From assembly GCA_047517625.1 (NCBI GenBank), contig JAKZSO010000030.1, positions 1 through 14,871 of the forward strand: a stretch of 14,871 bases of DNA, read 5' to 3'. Every line of letters starts with the position of its first letter. Position 1 is the first letter of the stretch. Shown in pieces: positions 1 to 5,749 of this stretch. Below the pieces are notes generated by a model. That model was not told the DNA's origin. It did no database searches and saw only the letters and a program-made list of their open reading frames with translations. This DNA comes from JABHVE01 sp047517625 (GTDB lineage Bacteria > Pseudomonadota > Alphaproteobacteria > UBA2966 > CAIVPW01). A program made the translations under genes and the position numbers.

Positions 1-351
1 GCCGTTGCTTGCGACCCCGCGAATTTTCGATTTGCGAAGCTTCACTCCGGTGCCCGGAATGTATGACCCCGAGGGCGCGAATACCCCAACCAAGCCGGTG
101 CGGGCGTTGGGGGCGCCGCAGACCACCTCGACCACGCCGTCCTTGGTTTGCACGCTGCAGACCCGCAGCCGGTCGGCGTCTGGGTGGGGCTTGGCTTCGA
201 TCACCCGGGCAACACTAAAAGCCGCCAGGGCTGCGGTGGGGTCGGACACGCCTTCGACCTCCAACCCCAAACTGGTGAGCGCGTTTGTTATGTCATCCAG
301 GGAAGCGCTGGTGTCCAGGTGCTCGCGCAGCCAATCAACGGTGAACTTCAT
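1..351 (-). CDS. pheT: Phenylalanyl-tRNA synthetase beta subunit (N-terminal part, cut by window edge)
   Basis: This is the beta chain of the (alpha-beta)2 enzyme that charges tRNA-Phe. Only the first 117 codons are present; the reading frame is still open at base 1. The protein begins MKFTVDWLREHL, the usual start of the family, and continues into the EMAP/Myf-like OB fold that contacts tRNA. Typical stretches are HPDADRL and VVCGAPNAR (about residues 55-85), followed by IPGTGVKLRKSKIRGV. The start codon overlaps the pheS stop by four bases (ATGA on the minus strand), so the two subunits are very likely translationally coupled, which fits the 1:1 stoichiometry. The editing and B-domains lie outside the window. 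Identification is secure. Confidence 0.96.
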   Translation of the reverse strand, partial: MKFTVDWLREHLDTSASLDDITNALTSLGLEVEGVSDPTAALAAFSVARVIEAKPHPDADRLRVCSVQTKDGVVEVVCGAPNARTGLVGVFAPSGSYIPGTGVKLRKSKIRGVASNG

Positions 352-1424
352 CGCGCCAACCCCGCCGCCAGGTTGGGAATGTCCAGGGGGTCGAAGCCAA
401 AATGGCGCAGCCAGCGCACATCGCCGTCGAAGAACGAACGCAGATCGGCGATGCCGTATTTCAGCATGGCGATGCGATCGATGCGCAAACCAAAGGCAAA
501 CCCCTGCCATTCGTGCGGGTCGACGCCGGCGTGCTTCAGGACTTGTTCGTGGACCATGCCGCAGCCCAAAATTTCCAACCAATCGTCGCCGCCGCCGATG
601 CGCAATTCGCCGCCGACCCGGGAGCAGCCGATGTCCATTTCCGCCGACGGTTCGGTGAAAGGAAAATGGCTGGGGCGGAACCGGAACGGCAGGTCATCAA
701 TGCCGAAAATGTTGCGGGCGAAATCCACCAAGCAGCCTTTTAGATGGCCCATGTGGATGTCCCGGTCGATGGCCAGGCCCTCGACTTGGTGGAACATCGG
801 CGTGTGGGTCTGATCGGAATCGCTGCGGTACGTGCGGCCCGGGGCGATGACGCGGTGAGGCGGCTCCGTGGATTGCATGTGGCGGATTTGAACCGGTGAT
901 GTATGGGTCCGCAGCACCAATTTTTCGGCATCGCCCTGTTGGTCCAGATAGAAGGTGTCGTGCATTTGCCGGGCCGGATGTTCCGGCGGAATGTTCAGGG
1001 CGGTGAAATTATGGAAGTCGTCTTCGATGTCGGGGCCTTCGGCGACCGCAAAGCCCATGTCGGCGAAGATTGCTGTGATTTCCTCGACGACCTGGCTCAC
1101 CGGATGAATTTTGCCCTGTGCGCGAGGCCGCGCGGGCAAGGTCACATCAACGGATTCGCCACCAAGGCGCGCCGCCATTTCCAATTGGTCCAATTCCGCC
1201 CGCCGGGCTTCAAGCGCCGCGGCGACCTTGTCTTTTGCTTCGTTAAACCGTTGGCCCAACGTTTTACGGTCTTCCGGCGCCGCCTGACCCAGGGTCTTCA
1301 TCAATCCGGTGACCGCGCCTTTGCGACCCAAGGCCGCAACCCGCAAATCTTCCAACGCCCCACTGTCTTTGGCGTCGGCGATTTGGCTCAAAAAGCGATC
1401 GGTGATCGTATCGACGTCATCCAT
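348..1424 (-). CDS. pheS: Phenylalanyl-tRNA synthetase alpha subunit
   Basis: This is the catalytic alpha chain of PheRS, a class II synthetase that makes Phe-tRNA(Phe) in the cytoplasm. It has 358 residues, normal for the family. Residues 1-90 form the N-terminal coiled-coil arm. Motif 1 is near HPVSQVVEEI (107-116), motif 2 spans about 190-220 (HRVIAPGRTYRSDSDQTH, FHQVEGL), and motif 3 is near 308-325. WLEILGCGMVHEQVL (282-296) is the usual active-site strand. Motif 3 reads GFAFGLRIDR, with Arg314 where I expect Gly, an oddity described in the findings. The ATG has an AGGA ribosome binding site seven bases upstream (1432-1435) and sits 22 bases past a U-tract terminator hairpin. pheT overlaps downstream. 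Confidence 0.97.
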   Translation of the reverse strand: MDDVDTITDRFLSQIADAKDSGALEDLRVAALGRKGAVTGLMKTLGQAAPEDRKTLGQRFNEAKDKVAAALEARRAELDQLEMAARLGGESVDVTLPARPRAQGKIHPVSQVVEEITAIFADMGFAVAEGPDIEDDFHNFTALNIPPEHPARQMHDTFYLDQQGDAEKLVLRTHTSPVQIRHMQSTEPPHRVIAPGRTYRSDSDQTHTPMFHQVEGLAIDRDIHMGHLKGCLVDFARNIFGIDDLPFRFRPSHFPFTEPSAEMDIGCSRVGGELRIGGGDDWLEILGCGMVHEQVLKHAGVDPHEWQGFAFGLRIDRIAMLKYGIADLRSFFDGDVRWLRHFGFDPLDIPNLAAGLAR

Positions 1425-1446
1425 GGCCGTATCCTAGCGAATGCCC

Positions 1447-1472
1447 AAAGAAAAAGGGCCCGGTGTGGCCCT
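1447..1472 (-). terminator. Intrinsic terminator or attenuator between rplT and pheS
   Basis: Read on the minus strand, AGGGCC pairs with GGCCCT (bases 1467-1472 with 1455-1460). The loop is ACACCG, and TTTTCTTT follows at 1454-1447. This is the classical six-bp GC stem plus U-tract. It ends only 22 bases before the pheS start codon, so it could end the rpmI-rplT transcript, attenuate entry into pheST, or both. Two upstream hairpins share the same stem sequences and could compete with it for pairing. Confidence 0.6.
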
Positions 1473-1534
1473 GTATCGGCTTCGGGCCTGAACTGGCCCT
1501 TTATCCATTCGGGCCTGAACTGGCCCTGTGTCAA
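1453..1534 (-). repeat. Tandem 27/28-bp repeat, three copies, each a small hairpin
   Basis: The 20-mer ttcgggcctgaactggccct occurs exactly at 1481-1500 and again at 1508-1527, a period of 27 bases. A diverged third copy (gggcccggtgtggccct) occupies 1456-1472. Each copy can fold: GGGCC pairs with GGCCC across a six-base loop. The stems are identical between copies, so any left arm can pair with any right arm. The repeat fills most of the 133-base gap between rplT and pheS. Read as protein on the minus strand it gives a nine-residue repeat (I/M-D-T/K-GPVQAR), but I see no sign that it is translated. Confidence 0.85.
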
Positions 1535-1557
1535 TGCGGTTACGGCGAGCCCTGGGC

Positions 1558-1923
1558 CTAGGCGGCTGCCGCCAAAGCTGAATGAACTTCCTCAGCCAGG
1601 GACTTGAAGGCCTCAGGATCGCGGACCGCAATGTCGGCCAAAACTTTTCGGTCCAACTCGATGCCGGCGGTCTTAAGGCCGTTGATAAATCGGCCATAGG
1701 TCAGCCCGTGCAGCCGGGCGGCGGCGTTGATCCGAACAATCCACAGTCTGCGAAAATCGCGCTTGCGGGCGCGGCGGTCGCGATAAGCGAACTCACCCGC
1801 TTTGTCGACCCGGCGCTGAGCAATGCGAATGCTGGATTTGTTGCGGCCGCGATAGCCCTTGGCTGCTTTCAGCAGCTTTTTGTGGCGGGCCAGACGGGCG
1901 ACGGCGTGCGTGGTGCGAGACAT
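1558..1923 (-). CDS. rplT: 50S ribosomal protein L20
   Basis: L20 binds 23S rRNA and is needed early in 50S assembly. In many bacteria it also represses its own operon by binding the mRNA. The 121 residues match the family from end to end: an extended basic N-terminal tail (ARHKKLLKAAKGYRGRNK), then YRDRRARKRDFRRLWIVRINAAAR, then a globular RNA-binding end (TYGRFINGLKTAGIELDRKVLADIA). The first ten residues, MSRTTHAVAR, differ somewhat from the common MARVKRGV form. It starts four bases after the rpmI stop with no recognisable Shine-Dalgarno sequence, so translation probably depends on coupling to rpmI. The conserved gene order supports the call. Confidence 0.97.
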   Translation of the reverse strand: MSRTTHAVARLARHKKLLKAAKGYRGRNKSSIRIAQRRVDKAGEFAYRDRRARKRDFRRLWIVRINAAARLHGLTYGRFINGLKTAGIELDRKVLADIAVRDPEAFKSLAEEVHSALAAAA

Positions 1924-1927
1924 TTAT

Positions 1928-2125
1928 TTAGCCGTATGGGATGAGTTTTTTGACCTTCTTGGCATCTTGGGGCGCCAAGATCCTGGTGCCCCGGCTGTTG
2001 CGCAGCTGCTTGTTAGTGCGTTTGATCATACCGTGCTGTTTGCCGGCCTGGCCGGCGCGCACCTTGCCACTAGCCGTCAGGCGGAAACGCTTTTTCGCGC
2101 CGCTTTTGGTTTTCAGCTTTGGCAT
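1928..2125 (-). CDS. rpmI: 50S ribosomal protein L35
   Basis: L35 is a small basic protein of the large ribosomal subunit. The 65 residues are the normal family length and show the signature MPKLKTKSGAKKRFR at the N-terminus, the central GKVRAGQAGKQHGM, and the conserved ending KKVKKLIPYG. It is the first gene of the rpmI-rplT unit here, because its usual upstream partner infC lies about 1.07 kb away behind an oppositely oriented cassette. A promoter candidate directly upstream (2179-2207) is consistent with independent transcription. rplT follows after four bases. Confidence 0.97.
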   Translation of the reverse strand: MPKLKTKSGAKKRFRLTASGKVRAGQAGKQHGMIKRTNKQLRNSRGTRILAPQDAKKVKKLIPYG

Positions 2126-2143
2126 TTTTCAAATTCCTTGGCC

Positions 2144-2168
2144 CCAGCGCGAATCACCTTGGCGCTGG
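2144..2168 (-). other. Inverted repeat in the rpmI leader
   Basis: CCAGCGC at 2144-2150 is matched perfectly by GCGCTGG at 2162-2168 with an eleven-base loop. It would lie in the 5' untranslated RNA of rpmI-rplT, about 18 bases before the start codon. No U-tract follows, so it is not a terminator. L20 autoregulation through leader structure is known in other bacteria. That this hairpin plays such a role is only a guess. Confidence 0.55.
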
Positions 2169-2178
2169 AAGGCACCGG

Positions 2179-2207
2179 GTTATAGCCACTGATCCACCGT
2201 TGCGCAA
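2179..2207 (-). promoter_or_regulatory. Probable sigma-70 promoter of rpmI-rplT
   Basis: On the minus strand TTGCGC (2207-2202) is followed after exactly 17 bases by TATAAC (2184-2179). The predicted transcript start is near 2172, giving a leader of about 47 bases before the rpmI ATG at 2125. A promoter is needed here because the opposite-strand cassette separates rpmI from infC. It is divergent from, and does not overlap, the arsR promoter at 2241-2269. Confidence 0.55.
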
Positions 2208-2240
2208 GGATTGACCGGACTTTCCAGCATTTGGATCGGC

Positions 2241-2269
2241 TTGACCTCCCGCCGTCATGAATGTATAGA
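2241..2269 (+). promoter_or_regulatory. Probable sigma-70 promoter of the metal-sensor operon
   Basis: TTGACC (2241-2246) and TATAGA (2264-2269) are separated by 17 bases, a good sigma-70 match for this GC-rich sequence. The expected transcript start is near 2276, inside the inverted repeat at 2269-2284, so a bound repressor would block polymerase. The leader would be about 28 bases, with GAAAGG (2295-2300) as ribosome binding site close to the ATG at 2304. Confidence 0.65.
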
Positions 2270-2284
2270 TGAATATCTGTTCAT
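2269..2284. promoter_or_regulatory. ArsR/SmtB-type operator
   Basis: ATGAATA-TC-TGTTCAT forms an imperfect inverted repeat (six of seven positions match). Its core TGAA-N6-TTCA is the arrangement known for SmtB/CzrA-type operators. It covers the predicted +1 and abuts the -10 of the sensor gene promoter. A further direct half-site, ATGAAT at 2257-2262, lies 12 bases upstream, about one helical turn, on the same DNA face. The site is AT-rich in GC-rich surroundings. Binding by the adjacent regulator is inferred. Confidence 0.65.
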
Positions 2285-2303
2285 TTGTTTGATTGAAAGG
2301 CCG

Positions 2304-2606
2304 ATGACCAGGCTGGGAACAGACAAAGTCGCCGAGCTGGCTGAAATGCTGTCGATCATGGGCGAGCCCAATCGGCTGCGGATCGTTCTTGCTTGCCTGG
2401 ACCAAGAGTGTGCTGTGGGGGCCCTGGCAACCGAGCTTGGCTTGTCGCCGTCTTTGGTCAGCCATCACCTGCGCCTGCTGCGGGCGGCGCGGATTTTACG
2501 GCGTCGCCGGGCTGGCAAGAATGTTTTCTATACGGCGGCGGACAGCCATGTGCGGTCGATGGTCACCGACATGACCGACCATGTGATGGAAGCCGACGAT
2601 GGCTGA
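2304..2606 (+). CDS. ArsR/SmtB-family metal-sensing repressor (probable Zn/Co/Ni type)
   Basis: This is a 100-residue winged-helix repressor of the kind that leaves DNA when it binds metal. The recognition region is VGALATELGLSPSLVSHHLRLLR (about 38-60) and the wing follows (GKNVFYTAAD, 71-80). The C-terminal helix carries Asp80-x-His82-x10-His93-x2-Glu96, the exact spacing of the alpha-5 site of SmtB (D104, H106, H117, E120). A CxC arsenic/cadmium alpha-3 motif is absent (only C36), so zinc, cobalt or nickel is more likely than arsenite. The ATG at 2304 is preferred over an upstream in-frame ATG at 2211 because the promoter, operator and GAAAGG site lie between them and family proteins start here. 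It overlaps the transporter gene by eight bases. Confidence 0.88.
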   Translation: MTRLGTDKVAELAEMLSIMGEPNRLRIVLACLDQECAVGALATELGLSPSLVSHHLRLLRAARILRRRRAGKNVFYTAADSHVRSMVTDMTDHVMEADDG

Positions 2607-3201
2607 AACCACCGATCAAGGCAGCGCCAGCGACCCCGCGTTTGCTCGTATTTTGTGGCTGGCTCTGATCGCCAACTGGGGGATGTTCGCGGTCGAAGGG
2701 ACCGCCGGCGTTCTGGCGGGTTCATCGTCCCTGCAAGCTGACGCCATCGATTTTCTGGCCGACGGCGCGACCTATGCTCTGACCCTGTACGTGGCGGCAC
2801 GATCGTTGATGTGGCGGGCGGCGGCGGGAATGGCCAAGGGTTTGGTGATGGCGGGGTTCGGAATAGGGGTCCTCATCGTCACCGCATACCGCGCCTTCCA
2901 CCCGGCCCTGCCAGAGGCCACGACCATGGCGGTGGTGGCGATCATCGCCCTGGTGGTCAACTTTTGGGTGGCGATGATGCTGTACCGGTACCGCCACGGG
3001 GATTCGAACATTCGTTCGGTATGGCTGTGCACGCGCAACGACGCCATCAACAACATCGCGGTTCTTGCCGCCGCGGGTGCCGTGGCGGCAACTTCCACCC
3101 GGTGGCCGGATTTGGCAGTGGGGTTTGGTATTGCTGCCCTGGAACTCAGCGCCGCCTGGCAAATCATCCGCCAAGCGTCCGATGAATTACGTAGCCGCTA
3201 G
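2599..3201 (+). CDS. Short CDF-family cation transporter without cytoplasmic C-terminal domain
   Basis: The 200-residue membrane protein appears to have six helices, about 18-40, 43-66, 78-98, 107-129, 142-164 and 170-190. The second has the CDF signature GSSSLQADAIDFLADG, placing Asp51-x3-Asp55 where metal site A lies in YiiP. The partner motif in helix 5 is RNDAINNIAV, with Asp148 and Asn152 where YiiP has His153 and Asp157. From memory this is usual in the short, ArsR-paired branch of the family. The C-terminal metal-sensing domain of classical CDF proteins (about 300 residues) is missing and the gene ends cleanly. Proposed role: divalent metal export from the cytoplasm under control of the overlapping repressor gene. 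The metal is not shown by sequence. Confidence 0.85.
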   Translation: MAETTDQGSASDPAFARILWLALIANWGMFAVEGTAGVLAGSSSLQADAIDFLADGATYALTLYVAARSLMWRAAAGMAKGLVMAGFGIGVLIVTAYRAFHPALPEATTMAVVAIIALVVNFWVAMMLYRYRHGDSNIRSVWLCTRNDAINNIAVLAAAGAVAATSTRWPDLAVGFGIAALELSAAWQIIRQASDELRSR

Positions 3202-3734
3202 CGTGGCGATATGACCATCGTCATTTGACGGCCTTCCATGGTGGGAAATTGTTCCACCTTGGCGACTTCTTCCAAGTCTTCCTGGACCCGGTTCAGGACT
3301 GTCAGGCCGCGCTCTTGGTGGGCCATTTCCCGGCCCCGGAATCTAAGCGTCACTTTGACCTTGTCGCCCTCGCCCAGAAACTTTTGCATGGAACGCATTT
3401 TCACGTCGTAATCATGGACATCGATGCCCGGCCGCATCTTGATCTCCTTGATATCAATGGTTTTTTGCTTCTTGCGGGCGACGTTCGCCTTCTTCTGGTC
3501 CTCGTATTTGAACTTGCCAAAATCGAGGATCTTGCAGACCGGCGGATCAGAATTCGGTGAGATTTCGACAAGGTCGAGCCCGGCATCACGGGCCATTTGG
3601 ATGGCCTCTTCGGTGCCACGAACTCCCACGTTCTCGCCAGTTTCGTCGATGAGTCGCACTTCGGCGACGGTGATGACTTGGTTCACGCGCGGTCCTTTGC
3701 GGACGGGCGGTGCGGTTACTGGACGTCTAACGAT
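3198..3734 (-). CDS. infC: Translation initiation factor IF-3, AUC start codon
   Basis: IF3 binds the 30S subunit, prevents premature 50S joining and checks the start codon and initiator tRNA. From the ATC at 3732-3734 the protein has 178 residues. The N-domain includes VRRPVTAPPVRKGPRVNQ and AGLDLVEISPNSDPPVCKILDFGK, the linker is KYEDQKKANVARKKQK, and the C-domain includes DVKMRSMQKFLGEGDKVKV and RGREMAHQERG. A later GTG (3684-3686) would drop 16 residues that match the conserved family N-terminus. The codon just before ATC is TAG, so no in-frame start exists further upstream. A GAGGTG Shine-Dalgarno five bases before ATC supports this start. Its stop shares the CTAG at 3198-3201 with the convergent transporter gene. 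Confidence 0.95.
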   Translation of the reverse strand: MVRRPVTAPPVRKGPRVNQVITVAEVRLIDETGENVGVRGTEEAIQMARDAGLDLVEISPNSDPPVCKILDFGKFKYEDQKKANVARKKQKTIDIKEIKMRPGIDVHDYDVKMRSMQKFLGEGDKVKVTLRFRGREMAHQERGLTVLNRVQEDLEEVAKVEQFPTMEGRQMTMVISPR

Positions 3735-3764
3735 CTACCCACCTCATTCGTTCATTGCACTCCT
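3735..3764 (-). promoter_or_regulatory. infC translation start region with three-codon mini-ORF
   Basis: Reading the minus strand, AGGAG (3764-3760) is followed after four bases by ATG AAC GAA TGA (3755-3744), a three-codon reading frame. Its TGA overlaps the GAGGTG Shine-Dalgarno (3745-3740) of infC. Five bases later comes the ATC start at 3734. The 38-base gap between thrS and infC is therefore almost completely made of translation signals. Terminating ribosomes could be handed to the infC site, or could compete for it. Confidence 0.6.
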
Positions 3765-3772
3765 AAATTTGC

Positions 3773-5701
3773 TCAACCCACGGCACGGCCAGGAACTCGC
3801 GCCTCCGCCGCAAGTGTATCCACGGCATCGCGAAGCGCAAGGACTTCTTGGCGTTTGCTGCCCAAGCGGCGCACCGAGACAGTACCGTCGCCGGCCTCGC
3901 GCTGACCGATGGCCAGTATCGCCGGCACCTTGGCCAGGGAATGTTCCCGGACCTTGTAATTGATTTTCTCGTTGGTGAGATCCAGTTCAACCCGCAGGCC
4001 CGCGGCCCGCAGTTCCTCGGCGACCTGGGCCGCATATGCGTCTCCGTCCTGGGTGATGGTTACCACCACCACCTGGACCGGCGCCAGCCACAGTGGAAAC
4101 GCCCCCGCATGGTGCTCAATCAAAATTCCAATAAATCGCTCCAACGACCCCAAGATCGCCCGATGCAACATGACTGGCCGATGACGCTGGCCATCCTCGC
4201 CGATGTAGTTGGCGTCCAGGCGCTCGGGCAGGACGAAATCGACCTGCAACGTTCCGCATTGCCAGTCGCGGCCAATCGCGTCGGTTAGAACGAATTCCAA
4301 TTTTGGTCCGTAAAACGCTCCCTCGCCGGGGTTCAAACCGATTTCGATGCCGGTGGCCTCGGCGGCTTCGGTCAGCGCCCCTTCCGCCTGATCCCAAACT
4401 TCGTCCGTGCCCGCCCGTACCTCGGGGCGGTCGGCGAAGTTGATTTTCACCTCTTCAAATCCGAAATCCTTGTACACATCCAGCAACAGTCGGCAAAAAT
4501 CTTCGGTCTCAGGCGTGATTTGTTCCCGGGTGCAAAAGATGTGGGCGTCGTCTTGAGTGAATTGGCGCACCCGCATCAATCCGTGCAACGCCCCGGACGG
4601 CTCGTAACGGTGGCAGGCGCCAAATTCGGCCATGCGCAAAGGTAAATCCCGATAGCTGCGCAAACCGGTCTTATAAATCTGCACATGGCCCGGGCAGTTC
4701 ATGGGCTTTAGCGCGAACGTGCGCTCTTCCGATTCCGTCGTGTACATGTGCTCGCCGAATTTTTCCCAGTGGCCGGAGGTTTCCCAAAGTTTGCGATCCA
4801 CGAGCTGAGGCGTTTTGACCTCTACATACCCGGCGCCGTCCAGGCGGCCGCGAATGTAATCTTCCAATATCCGGTAAAGCGTCCATCCCTTCGGATGCCA
4901 AAAGGCCATGCCCGCGGCTTCCTCTTGAAAATGGAAAAGATCAAGTTGTTTGCCCAAGCGCCGGTGATCGCGCTTTTCCGCTTCCTCCAAACGGCTCAGG
5001 TATGCCCTTAATTCTTTGTCCGTGCGCCACGCGGTGCCGTAAATTCGTTGCAACATTTCGTTGCGCGAATCCCCGCGCCAGTACGCCCCGGCCAACTTGG
5101 TGAGCTTAAAGGCCGAACCCAAACGTCCGGTGGAAGGCAAATGCGGGCCCCGGCACAGGTCGATAAAATCTCCCTGGCGGTAAAGCGTAATTTCCTCAGC
5201 CTCGGGAAGATCTCGGATGATTTCAGCCTTATAGCGCTCGCCCATGTCGTTGAAGAAATCGATGGCCTTGTCGCGATCCCAAACCTCCCGAGTCAACGGT
5301 TCGTCGCGGCCAACGATCTCGTGCATGCGTTTTTCGATGGCGTCCAAGTCCTCCGGCGTAAACGGCTCGGCCGGGGAAAAGTCATAGAAAAAGCCATCTT
5401 GGATGGACGGGCCGATGGTGACCTGAGTCTTCGGAAACAGTTCCTTGACCGCCTCGGCCATCACGTGCGCCGCGTCGTGGCGCAACAGCCCATAAACCGT
5501 TTCGTCGTCATCCCGGCTGGTGACAATGGAGACCGCCGCGTCATGATCGATGGCCCGGGACAAATCCCACAGATCGCCGTTCACGCGCACGGCAAGCGCC
5601 GCCTTGGCCAATCCGGGCCCAATGGCCCCGGCGATGTCGGCCCCGGACACCGGGCCGTCGAATTCACGGACGCTGTCGTCCGGAAGGGTGATGGCAACCA
5701 C
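3773..5701 (-). CDS. thrS: Threonyl-tRNA synthetase
   Basis: This is a class II synthetase that charges tRNA-Thr and hydrolyses mischarged Ser-tRNA(Thr). Taking the GTG at 5699-5701, it has 642 residues, the usual length. Order of domains: TGS (about 1-62), editing domain with His75-x3-His79 and Cys183-x3-His187, catalytic core with zinc ligands Cys336, His387 and His513, then an anticodon-binding domain from about 540. These positions run one or two residues ahead of the E. coli enzyme. A TTG at 5720-5722 would add seven residues (MISWILA) that are not typical of the family and has no ribosome binding site. The GTG gives VVAITLPDDSVREF, the familiar start. infC follows after 38 bases. Confidence 0.96.
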   Translation of the reverse strand: MVAITLPDDSVREFDGPVSGADIAGAIGPGLAKAALAVRVNGDLWDLSRAIDHDAAVSIVTSRDDDETVYGLLRHDAAHVMAEAVKELFPKTQVTIGPSIQDGFFYDFSPAEPFTPEDLDAIEKRMHEIVGRDEPLTREVWDRDKAIDFFNDMGERYKAEIIRDLPEAEEITLYRQGDFIDLCRGPHLPSTGRLGSAFKLTKLAGAYWRGDSRNEMLQRIYGTAWRTDKELRAYLSRLEEAEKRDHRRLGKQLDLFHFQEEAAGMAFWHPKGWTLYRILEDYIRGRLDGAGYVEVKTPQLVDRKLWETSGHWEKFGEHMYTTESEERTFALKPMNCPGHVQIYKTGLRSYRDLPLRMAEFGACHRYEPSGALHGLMRVRQFTQDDAHIFCTREQITPETEDFCRLLLDVYKDFGFEEVKINFADRPEVRAGTDEVWDQAEGALTEAAEATGIEIGLNPGEGAFYGPKLEFVLTDAIGRDWQCGTLQVDFVLPERLDANYIGEDGQRHRPVMLHRAILGSLERFIGILIEHHAGAFPLWLAPVQVVVVTITQDGDAYAAQVAEELRAAGLRVELDLTNEKINYKVREHSLAKVPAILAIGQREAGDGTVSVRRLGSKRQEVLALRDAVDTLAAEARVPGRAVG

Positions 5702-5749
5702 GGCTAGAATCCAACTGATCAATGAAAAACGGCTGGCGGAAACGCTGGG

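Noticed and set aside
1434..1512. A pheST leader peptide of 24 codons (ATG at 1510-1508, minus) running through the hairpins
   Set aside because: It contains a single Phe codon rather than a run, and has no convincing ribosome binding site. Its codons are just the hairpin repeat read in one frame.
1441..1534. Possible CRISPR array from regular 27-base repeats
   Set aside because: Only two exact copies and one diverged copy, with no unique spacers between repeats (the repeat unit covers nearly the full period) and no cas genes nearby.
2241..3201. The metal cassette as part of a mobile element
   Set aside because: No transposase, integrase, terminal inverted repeats or target-site duplication can be seen at its borders, and base composition looks like the neighbours.
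5048..5707. 219-residue plus-strand reading frame
   Set aside because: It is antisense to thrS, whose zinc and editing residues are all present.
5699..5722. Upstream TTG start of thrS
   Set aside because: No Shine-Dalgarno lies before it, and the seven added residues do not resemble family N-termini, whereas the GTG at 5699-5701 does.
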